From JBBATK01 sp040398805 (GTDB taxonomy: Bacteria; Bacteroidota; Ignavibacteria; Kapaibacteriales; NICIL-2), in assembly GCA_040398805.1 (NCBI GenBank), contig JBBATK010000019.1:1-17861 (forward strand): DNA of 17,861 nt, written 5' to 3'. Of this stretch, positions 6,433-12,790 are shown piece by piece (position 1 is the first letter of the stretch; each line of letters begins with the position of its first letter). A model generated the notes under the pieces. That model was not told the origin of the DNA. It ran no database searches and saw nothing but the letters and a program-made list of their open reading frames with translations. The translations under genes and the position numbers were made by a program.

Positions 6433-8298
6433 ATGAACAGGCTCTTCCTTTCCAAATCCGAATTCATCCACGCGTACGATTGCGATACTAAGCTCTGGTA
6501 TATGAAGCGCGGGTATCCTCGCACGGAGGATGCCGACGGCTCCATGCGTCATTTCGCCCGCAGCGGGTATGTGGTCGGCACGATGGCGACGCTCCTTTTC
6601 CCCGAAGGGACGGAGATCACGGGGAGCACGGAGCAGGCGCTCGCCGCGACACGACAGCTGATGCACAAGGAGCATGTCACTCTCTTCGAAGCCGCCTTCC
6701 TTTGCGATGGATTCCTCGTCCGCGTGGACATCCTGGAGAAGAGAGGAAATGTCATCCGCATTATCGAAGTGAAATCATTCTCGAAGTCAGCGCGTGAGGG
6801 AGCGAAAACGATCGATGTGTCGTACATGCGGGATATCACCTTCCAAGCCATGGTGGTGAAGAAGGCTTTTCCTCGCGCCGACGTGCAGTGCACCGTGTGT
6901 TGCGTGAACAAGGACAAGGAGAATACCGTTCCGGATATGGCGAGGTGGTTCCGTGTGGAGGAAACGGTGTCGCAGGCGAAGGCCGACACGGACCCCACGA
7001 CGGGGCAGGGAAGCGCCCTCCCACGGCGTCGCTCATGGACGCATGTCCGTGTAGAGTTCACGGGCGACCTCGAGCAGCTACAGCGGGAGCATCTGTTGCG
7101 ATTCATCGATGTGAACGCCCGTGTCGGATCCATGATGTCCGACGTGGAAGCACGAGCGCAGGCGTTGCTCGCTGTAGTGCGGTCGGACGTGAAGCCGGCA
7201 CCGATACGCGCCGTGCGGTGCAAGGATTGTTCGTACCGCGTCGCGGCCGACATCTATCCCTCGGGGTTCGACGAATGCTGGGGCGCCGATGCCCGTCGCG
7301 CCACCATCCTCGATGTCGTGCAGATCGGCAACCTGAACCGGCCCACGCTTGGAAACGGCGGAGTGTCTGCCATCGACGTCATGATCGCCGAGGGGAACGT
7401 CACGAAAGAGGATCTGGCAGCGTCCGGCATCGTCAGCGAATCCGCGTACGACGGCGCCGTGTACATCGACGTGCACGGGTTGCCGGAGCAGGCCGATGAT
7501 GGTTTCGCAGCAGCGCTGACGGCGTTACGGTATCCGTTGCATTTCGTGGACTTCGAGACGAGTGCGGCGGTCACTCCACCGGTGGCGGGCCTTCGACCCT
7601 ACGAGTCGGTGGCCTTTCAATGGAGTTGTCACACGTTGCGTGAACCGACATCCGAACCCGAGCACGCGGAGTGGATCGACCTTGAACATGATTTTCCGTC
7701 GCAAGACTTCGCACGCGCCCTCCTGGACCACCTGCACACATTCGGTACGGGCGGTACCGTGCTGACCTGGTCACCGTACGAGAAGAGGACCTTGCAGACC
7801 ATCAAGGATCATCTGCGACGCGGACTTGGGAATGACCAAGCGGATGAGGTGATACAGGAAATCGAGACGCTGCTCGGGAATACGGATGCGAACGCGGGCA
7901 TCAGGATCGTCGACATGGAGCATCTGCTCAAGCACCACCACTATGTGCATCCCGGAGCGGGCGGGCGGACCTCGATCAAAGCGATTCTGCCTGCCATCCT
8001 GTCGACAACCCCAAGCCCCCGCATCGCAGGGTGGCTTCAATCATGTAACCTGTATCAGCCTGCCTCGTCGGGCATCGCCGATCCGTACACGCTTCTTGTC
8101 AACGACGGCAACGTGGGCGGTGGAAGTGCCGCCCTTCATGCCTATGCCTCGGCTGTTCATGGCGGTTTGACCCCGGAGAAGCGGGATACCCTCCGTCGCT
8201 CCCTTCTGCGGTATTGCACAGTGGACACCCTTGCCATGGTCATCGTGTGGGAACATTGGCTGAACCGTTTTCCGCTGCCCGCAGGTCCTGCGGCCTGA
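6433..8298 (+). CDS. DUF2779 protein: Fe-S PD-(D/E)XK-like plus RNase H-like exonuclease-like
   Basis: A large 621-residue protein that I recognise as DUF2779. The N-terminal half looks like a Cas4/RecB-type nuclease: FLSKSEF and Cys17 at the front, Asp99 (RVDILE), then Glu112-Val-Lys114 (IIEVKS) as the D...ExK core. A CKDC cluster (263-266) and DECW with Cys282 follow. Cys17, 263, 266 and 282 could hold a 4Fe-4S cluster as in Cas4 and AddB. The C-terminal half resembles a DEDD (YprB-like RNase H fold) exonuclease: HFVDFETS with Asp373/Glu375, VLTWSPYEKRTL (443-454), IVDMEHLL with Asp494, and YCTVD with Tyr594/Asp598. It starts three bases after the WYL gene. It probably processes DNA or RNA. 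The biological role of the family is not known to me. Confidence 0.85.
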   Translation: MNRLFLSKSEFIHAYDCDTKLWYMKRGYPRTEDADGSMRHFARSGYVVGTMATLLFPEGTEITGSTEQALAATRQLMHKEHVTLFEAAFLCDGFLVRVDILEKRGNVIRIIEVKSFSKSAREGAKTIDVSYMRDITFQAMVVKKAFPRADVQCTVCCVNKDKENTVPDMARWFRVEETVSQAKADTDPTTGQGSALPRRRSWTHVRVEFTGDLEQLQREHLLRFIDVNARVGSMMSDVEARAQALLAVVRSDVKPAPIRAVRCKDCSYRVAADIYPSGFDECWGADARRATILDVVQIGNLNRPTLGNGGVSAIDVMIAEGNVTKEDLAASGIVSESAYDGAVYIDVHGLPEQADDGFAAALTALRYPLHFVDFETSAAVTPPVAGLRPYESVAFQWSCHTLREPTSEPEHAEWIDLEHDFPSQDFARALLDHLHTFGTGGTVLTWSPYEKRTLQTIKDHLRRGLGNDQADEVIQEIETLLGNTDANAGIRIVDMEHLLKHHHYVHPGAGGRTSIKAILPAILSTTPSPRIAGWLQSCNLYQPASSGIADPYTLLVNDGNVGGGSAALHAYASAVHGGLTPEKRDTLRRSLLRYCTVDTLAMVIVWEHWLNRFPLPAGPAA

Positions 8299-8337
8299 AC
8301 CCTTCCTGTTCGAGCTCGTGGGACGAAGACGATGTCG

Positions 8338-8394
8338 TCGCCACCGCCACTGCCGTCGCCATCGCCACTGCCGCTGCCGCTGCCGCCACCACCG
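8338..8394. repeat. Short tandem repeat of (T/C)(C/T)GCC(A/G) hexamers
   Basis: A run of CTGCCG and TCGCCA hexamers just after the DUF2779 stop, with three CTGCCG in a row near the end. The minus strand would read as Gly/Ser/Asp repeats and the plus strand as Arg/His-rich peptide, but neither frame belongs to a credible gene. It is a simple-sequence tract between the operon and operator copy 3. I saw no clear terminator for the operon. Confidence 0.75.
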
Positions 8395-8439
8395 CACCGT
8401 TCACGCTTGTGCAAAGTATTTTCACCTCCCCGAACATGC

Positions 8440-8458
8440 CGCGACACATTATGTCGCA
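8440..8458 (+). promoter_or_regulatory. Operator copy 3 (CGCGACACATTATGTCGCA)
   Basis: Identical to copy 1, with the two preceding bases (GC) also shared. Downstream, TTCGC (8471-8475) and TGTGT (8478-8482) align base for base, at the same distance from the operator, with 3752-3756 and 3759-3763 beside copy 1. This suggests a homologous promoter-operator module. The site is about 45 bp before the solenoid protein start. Confidence 0.75.
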
Positions 8459-8503
8459 CCCCGCCCGAAGTTCGCAGTGTGTTTAACGCGGAGGGGTGAT
8501 GAT

Positions 8504-9094
8504 ATGGCGTACGGATCGGACAGGATACGTCGCAAGGCGCAGAAGCGTGCTAACGCGCGACTGACGTTGTCGGGCGCTATCGGTCCCGCTGAGGATGGTG
8601 GTCAACGGAATGTCCCCATCATGCATTCAGGTGACCTCGTGTTCGATGCGGAATCGACGATCATAACGATAGAGATACTGATTGTTCAGGGCGACCTGAA
8701 GGTATGTTCAATTACATCATTGGAAGGAGTGGTAGGCATCATGAGAATAGGAGGCGACATGGTGTTCGAAGGAGCACCTGCATTGCAATCGCTGCCCAAG
8801 GAGGTCCTTGTCGGCGGCAGTGTCACCATCAGCGAGTGCGCGGTGTTGGGAACGATCGGCGTGATGCGCGCCGGTGGCGACGTGGCCATCACGCGGTGTC
8901 CGAAGCTGGAAACGATTGAGGACGGTCTGGAAGTGGGCGGCAAGCTCGTGATCGGTGCATGCGGCTCGCTGAAACAACTGCCCCGCGGCATGAAGGTGAC
9001 GGGCGACGTCTTTCTGGATGCTCACGCTGCATCGCTCGGCATTCCCCCCGACGCCGTCATCGGCGGCACGATCATCCGCTTCAACACACCATAG
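8504..9094 (+). CDS. LRR-like repeat solenoid protein, hypothetical
   Basis: A 196-residue protein. The start at 8504 is chosen for its GGAGGGG Shine-Dalgarno; an upstream in-frame extension to 8318 runs through the simple repeat and is rejected. From about residue 40 it has imperfect repeats of roughly 23 residues. They follow a pattern of L-x-x-L(P) then VGG/VxGD and a short strand: LQSLPKEVLVGGSVTI, LETIEDGLEVGGKLVI, LKQLPRGMKVTGDVFL. This matches the bacterial leucine-rich-like beta-solenoids often annotated as LRR proteins, which usually bind other proteins. There is no signal peptide, and the N-terminus is basic (DRIRRKAQKRANAR). Operator copy 3 and a matching promoter-like box precede it, so it belongs to the proposed WYL regulon. 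It may be a recognition or adaptor component. No enzymatic motif is visible. Confidence 0.72.
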   Translation: MAYGSDRIRRKAQKRANARLTLSGAIGPAEDGGQRNVPIMHSGDLVFDAESTIITIEILIVQGDLKVCSITSLEGVVGIMRIGGDMVFEGAPALQSLPKEVLVGGSVTISECAVLGTIGVMRAGGDVAITRCPKLETIEDGLEVGGKLVIGACGSLKQLPRGMKVTGDVFLDAHAASLGIPPDAVIGGTIIRFNTP

Positions 9095-9179
9095 CAACGA
9101 TCCGCCATCCCGACGCAACGTCGGAACGATAGATCACTACACCACCGGACGAGAGAACCCCCTTCATACCTCCGGTTGG

Positions 9180-9209
9180 CGGCAGGGCACGTGCACACGC
9201 GCCCTGCCG
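9180..9209 (+). terminator. Hairpin downstream of the solenoid gene
   Basis: A 9-bp stem, CGGCAGGGC (9180-9188) and GCCCTGCCG (9201-9209), with a 12-nt loop and a poor following T tract (GTGTTGT). It is a probable terminator of the preceding gene, possibly Rho-assisted. Confidence 0.5.
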
Positions 9210-9230
9210 GTGTTGTGGGGGAGGGGCTCA

Positions 9231-9268
9231 CTCCCTCTCCCTCTGGGAGAGGGCCGGGGTGAGGGCTT
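9231..9268 (+). repeat. Family C repeat, solo
   Basis: CTCCCTCTCCCTCTGGGAGA followed by GGGCCGGGGTGAGGGCTT, nearly identical to 971-1007. No family B copy follows here. The remaining 9269-9451 has no gene I can support; it contains an A8 run (about 9331-9338) and a CCCTAACCCTCTCCC stretch (from about 9360) that looks like a decayed C element. Confidence 0.8.
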
Positions 9269-9451
9269 GCGTGCCAACTATCTCGCTCGGAGAATGACGG
9301 GGTTTGGACTTGGTGGTGAGTCTTCCCGAAAAAAAACGGTGGGCTGCTCTACAGCCTGACCCTAACCCTCTCCCATAGGGACACGGAAGATGTCAGAGGA
9401 GGATATACGCAGCCATGAGGACGATGGTTTTCTCGGGACGTGCCGGGAGGT

Positions 9452-10216
9452 TCAGGTCTTCGCGGCTGCCCCCAGCGCCGCGTCCAACTCTTCGCGTATC
9501 CATTCGTCGCTCGTTCCTCGGGCCTCGAGCTCGTCCATGATGGCGCGCATGGTGCGAACGCTGTAGTGGGGATCCCCGTTCAAGCGGTGGGCCTTGGCAA
9601 GGTCCTTCAGCGTGTACATGTCGGCCTGGCCGCTGCGTTCTTGTTGATACTCCGCAAGGGCGCTGAAGGTTTCGATGGCCTTCGGATAGTCGTGTGTACC
9701 AAGATACTCCTCACCGAGATTATTCAGCAGCGCCCACGTCCAGCCGTGCTCCTCGGGATGCTCGCGGACGAGATCCATGCCGCGCAGATTCTGCGCGATG
9801 CGTTCTTCAGGGGTCGATGCAGCAAGGGCGATCATGTGTACGGCATCGATGGCAAGACGCCATAGACTGTTCGTTGAGGCCACCTTCTCCGCTTCCCGGA
9901 AGTACGGTAGCGACGTGTCCGCATCGCCCGCGGAGCGATGGCAACGTCCACGTTCGAGCAGAGAGCGCGTGCGCGCGCGCGGGAAGGCATCGCCGGGAAC
10001 CGCATGCAATGCGCGGTCCACGTCATCAAGGATCCGATGCGCGTCTGTGAACTCGCGTTGCAGACTGTATGTGCGGGCGATCTGGGTTTGCATTTCCACC
10101 AGCAGTTCCGTTTCCGCCCGCACGTCGTCGCGTGCGACGGCTTCGAGAAACCGTTGCCGGGACCCCGGCGGATCGTTGAAGTCCCACAGGGAGGCGATGG
10201 TCGGTATGGTATCCAT
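9452..10216 (-). CDS. Tetratricopeptide-repeat protein
   Basis: A 254-residue helical-repeat protein with no signal peptide or membrane segment, so probably cytoplasmic. The clearest TPR is at about 160-192 (WALLNNLGEEYLGTHDYPKA), with the typical W-x2-L-G-x2-Y-x8-A-x3-F spacing. Weaker repeats lie at about 41-72, 83-115 and 199-232 (LKDLAKAHRLNGD). TPRs mediate protein-protein contacts; no catalytic domain is attached. The start at 10216 (MDTIPTIASLWDF) is preferred to an in-frame extension to 10396, because TATCTTCG, a near match to the TAnnTTTG box, sits three bases upstream as in the leaderless-looking fic gene. It is divergent from the secreted hydrolase. Its partner is unknown. Confidence 0.75.
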   Translation of the reverse strand: MDTIPTIASLWDFNDPPGSRQRFLEAVARDDVRAETELLVEMQTQIARTYSLQREFTDAHRILDDVDRALHAVPGDAFPRARTRSLLERGRCHRSAGDADTSLPYFREAEKVASTNSLWRLAIDAVHMIALAASTPEERIAQNLRGMDLVREHPEEHGWTWALLNNLGEEYLGTHDYPKAIETFSALAEYQQERSGQADMYTLKDLAKAHRLNGDPHYSVRTMRAIMDELEARGTSDEWIREELDAALGAAAKT

Positions 10217-10384
10217 GCGCGAAGATACGCTCGAGACGACAAGAGATCGAAGATGGCTGAGCGAGACCACCTTCTCGGATGGTCCGAAGTGAGTATGCGA
10301 TCCGTTTGTTGTTAAACTGTGCCGCCCGCAGAACTGTCCAAACCTTGCTTCGCATGCCGACCGTGCCTGTTCGTCGCTGCTCTT

Positions 10385-10402
10385 CCGTAGATTCACCTAC
10401 GG
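10385..10402. promoter_or_regulatory. Small palindrome in the divergent intergenic region
   Basis: CCGTAG-ATTCAC-CTACGG is a perfect 6-bp inverted repeat between the TPR gene (-) and the hydrolase gene (+), 82 bp before the hydrolase start. It could be an operator or a leader hairpin. No regulator can be assigned. Confidence 0.3.
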
Positions 10403-10483
10403 ATGTCAATCGTCGAGGAGACAGCGCTGCGGAATAGGCAGCGACCGAGTCCGATTGTTCCACGCATCATCGAGAGGTTCACC

Positions 10484-11692
10484 ATGCGGCAATACCGAGC
10501 GTTGTCCGTTTCCTTGCCACTGTCATTTTTCGGCACGCTCTGCCTGTGCCTGTTCCTTATTGCCGGCGAAGTGCGGGCTCAGAGCGACCGGTATGACAGC
10601 ATCTCCACGGGTGGACGCTGGAGAACCTTCTTCACGCATCTGCCCTCAGGATATGTTGCAAATCGGAAGTACCCGCTGGTCCTGGCCTTCCACGGCGGCG
10701 GTCCGTTGGGATATCAGTCCATCCAATACCAATCGCAGCTCACGGCGAAGTCGGACTCCGCTGGGTTCATCATCGTGTATCCAGAAGGCGTGCGCATTGC
10801 CGGCAACCGGACCTTCAATGCGGGTGGTTGTTGTGCGCCGTCCACGACACTGAATATCGATGATGTAGGATTCACCGGAGTGCTGTTGGATACGTTGTTC
10901 CGGCGATTCGGCGTGGACACCACGCGGGTCTATGCCACGGGTTTTTCCAACGGTTCGCTTCTTTGTTACCGACTGGCGTCGCAGCTGTCGGGACGCTTCG
11001 CGGCCATCGCGCCCGTGGCGGGAGACCTGGTCTATGGGCCGTGGGCACCGCTTCGCGCCGTGCCTATCATCAGTTTCCATTCCTATGCCGATCAGAACAT
11101 CAAATACCAAGGCGGTGTCACGATCGGTACCACGGGAACGTACTTTCCTCCGCAGGACAGTATCATGGGCGTCATCGCGTCGTCGTACTCCTGCCTGAAA
11201 CGCAAGGACACCGTGCGAATCGATCCGCTCACCTACGATCACTTCGTCTATGCGGATTGTCGATGCGGTGCGGTGCTGGAACAGTATGTCACCCACGATG
11301 GCGAGCATTCGTGGCCCGGCGGACTCGCCTCAGGAAACGTCAGCGCGAGCAAGCAGATCAGCGCCACCTTCCTCATGTGGGAGTTCTTCCGGAAATACAC
11401 CACCGCCTGCGAACAGACCTCGGTGCCACACGATGAGGACGATCTTGATGTCGGCTCCGTTCGACTGTCGCCGAATCCATTCCGCGACCGCATTCATGTG
11501 ACCGACTGTCCTGACGGCGTCTCGGGCGTGCTTGCTGACGAATCAGGGAGGATCGTCGCCCGCTTCGCCGACATCTCCGATATCGACGTACGCGACCTCT
11601 CGTTCCTTCCGCGTGGGAGGTATTTCCTCCGGCTGCGCGGTGCGTCCTCGGACCGATTGGCCGAACGCACCTTGCTGGTGGTGAAGGACTAG
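10484..11692 (+). CDS. Secreted CE1/PHB-depolymerase-like esterase with T9SS sorting domain
   Basis: A 402-residue exported hydrolase. The start at 10484 has a GAGAGG site upstream and gives a clean signal peptide (hydrophobic 8-28, cleavage near VRA|QS at 32-33). The alpha/beta-hydrolase domain (about 38-310) has the strand and oxyanion loop PLVLAFHGGG, the nucleophile elbow GFSNG with Ser155, a candidate acid Asp203 (SYADQN) and the catalytic His275 (GEHSWPGG). This is the layout of LpqC/feruloyl-esterase/PHB-depolymerase relatives, which cleave ester bonds in polymers or their side chains. Residues 326-402 (VRLSPNPFRDRIHV, ending FLPRGRYFLRL then LLVVKD) are a type IX secretion C-terminal sorting domain, so the enzyme should be released to or anchored on the cell surface. 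The substrate is not predictable. Confidence 0.88.
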   Translation: MRQYRALSVSLPLSFFGTLCLCLFLIAGEVRAQSDRYDSISTGGRWRTFFTHLPSGYVANRKYPLVLAFHGGGPLGYQSIQYQSQLTAKSDSAGFIIVYPEGVRIAGNRTFNAGGCCAPSTTLNIDDVGFTGVLLDTLFRRFGVDTTRVYATGFSNGSLLCYRLASQLSGRFAAIAPVAGDLVYGPWAPLRAVPIISFHSYADQNIKYQGGVTIGTTGTYFPPQDSIMGVIASSYSCLKRKDTVRIDPLTYDHFVYADCRCGAVLEQYVTHDGEHSWPGGLASGNVSASKQISATFLMWEFFRKYTTACEQTSVPHDEDDLDVGSVRLSPNPFRDRIHVTDCPDGVSGVLADESGRIVARFADISDIDVRDLSFLPRGRYFLRLRGASSDRLAERTLLVVKD

Positions 11693-12141
11693 GAAGTTCC
11701 GCCCGCACGGTAACCGCGACGGTAAGTGCCATTCTGCATGTTGGCATCCTGCGCAGGTCAACCCTCCGCATCGATGTCGCGGGATCCGACTTCTATGTGG
11801 TTCGGCAGGTCGGTAATGATTGCAAGGGCGATGTTTCGGGGAGGATGGGGTACGGACATATCCGCTGATCGAGACGACGCCGGTAGTCCGGAGCGCACGG
11901 CATGTGCGAAGCGTGTCTTGTTCTCGGAATCTCCGTCATATCCTCCGGTTGCCATGCGCATATAGTGAGACGATGAACATGAAGAACACGACATGGACGT
12001 CGTACGACGAACGGTGATGCATGAACGCCTCGAACGCAGGATACGTCTCTGCACGACAGGAAGAACGGCCACGGCCCCGGCACGGCGGAGTCCGCCATCA
12101 CCGGGTGAAACGAGAACGAGAAGAAGAAAGGAGAAAAGATC
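11693..12141. other. 450-bp stretch without a convincing gene
   Basis: Between the hydrolase stop and the DUF6428 start I see no ORF with a recognisable family, Shine-Dalgarno and plausible composition. Open frames on both strands are Arg-, Ser- or Pro-rich and look like readthrough of GC-rich DNA. The last 20 bases carry the AAAGGAG ribosome-binding site of the next gene (about 12127-12133). A decayed gene or an unrecognised RNA cannot be excluded. Confidence 0.5.
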
Positions 12142-12609
12142 ATGAAGATATCTGACATCAAGAACATCCTGCCCGGCCTCGCGGACGTCGTCTTCGTCAT
12201 GGAAGACGGACGCGGGGTTCCCGCTCACTTCCATGTCACGGAAGTCGGTCAGGTGACGAAACATTTCATCGATTGCGGCGGTACGGTGCGTCACGAAAAA
12301 AGGGTGGGGTTCCAGCTGTGGACCGCCAACGACGAAGACCATCGTTTGAAGCCTGCGAAGCTTCTGAGCATCATCGAGCTGGCCGAACGCACGCTGGGCT
12401 TGGAGGACGCCGAGATCGAGGTGGAGTATCAGGGCCAGACCATCGGTAAATACTCGCTCGCGTTCAACGGCAGCGAATTCGTCCTCAAGAACACCATGAC
12501 CGATTGCCTTGCCCCCGACCGCTGTGTGGTGGTACCGAAGAAACGCATCGCGCTTGCCGATCTGCCGGTGACGGGGTCCGCGTGCGCTCCCGGCTCGGGC
12601 TGCTGCTGA
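12142..12609 (+). CDS. DUF6428 family protein with Cys-rich tail
   Basis: A 155-residue cytoplasmic protein with a strong upstream AAAGGAG site. Its body closely follows the pattern I recall for DUF6428: KISDIKNILPGL at the start, then HFHVTEVG near 29-36, HFIDCGGTVR, FQLWTANDEDHRLKPAKLL, IEVEYQGQTIGKY and FVLKNTMTDCLAP. In Bacteroidota such genes are, to my recollection, often found beside ArsR-type regulators and arsenic-resistance genes; none is visible here, so that link is weak. The C-terminus ends SACAPGSGCC (Cys148, Cys154, Cys155). This could bind a soft metal or metalloid and suggests a sensing or sequestering role. No catalytic residues can be named. Confidence 0.78.
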   Translation: MKISDIKNILPGLADVVFVMEDGRGVPAHFHVTEVGQVTKHFIDCGGTVRHEKRVGFQLWTANDEDHRLKPAKLLSIIELAERTLGLEDAEIEVEYQGQTIGKYSLAFNGSEFVLKNTMTDCLAPDRCVVVPKKRIALADLPVTGSACAPGSGCC

Positions 12610-12679
12610 TCCCTTCGTGCTCCGATCATGCCGCGCGTGCGCTCCCGAAGGGGAAGGATGTTCCGGCGGATGGTGCATG

Positions 12680-12790
12680 ACCATCCGGAGGAAGGTTGAG
12701 AACGTCATCCGGAGGAAGGTTGAGAACGTCATCCGGAGAAAGTTTAGAACGTCATCCGGAGAAAGTTTAGAACGTCATCCGGAATGTCGG
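12680..12790. repeat. 23/24-bp tandem repeat overlapping the 3' end of the receptor gene
   Basis: Units at 12680-12703 and 12704-12727 (24 bp, CATCCGGAGGAAGGTTGAGA core) and at 12728-12750 and 12751-12773 (23 bp, CATCCGGAGAAAGTTTAGA core), with a partial fifth from 12774. On the minus strand each begins CGGATGACGTTC, the codons R-M-T-F that end the receptor. The 23-bp units follow this with TAA. The last unit is the receptor's own C-terminus and stop (12767-12769). Confidence 0.9.

Noticed and set aside
8157..8459. Gly/Ser/Asp-rich minus-strand frame that could be read as a calcium-binding or linker protein
   Set aside because: The composition comes entirely from the hexamer repeat at 8338-8394, and the frame overlaps the DUF2779 3' end.
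8318..8503. N-terminal extension of the solenoid protein
   Set aside because: Arg/His/Cys-rich translation of the simple repeat and of operator copy 3; a strong Shine-Dalgarno supports the start at 8504.
11758..12732. 324-residue minus-strand frame
   Set aside because: It begins in the 24-bp tandem repeat and runs antisense through the DUF6428 gene; composition is not protein-like and it is a shadow.
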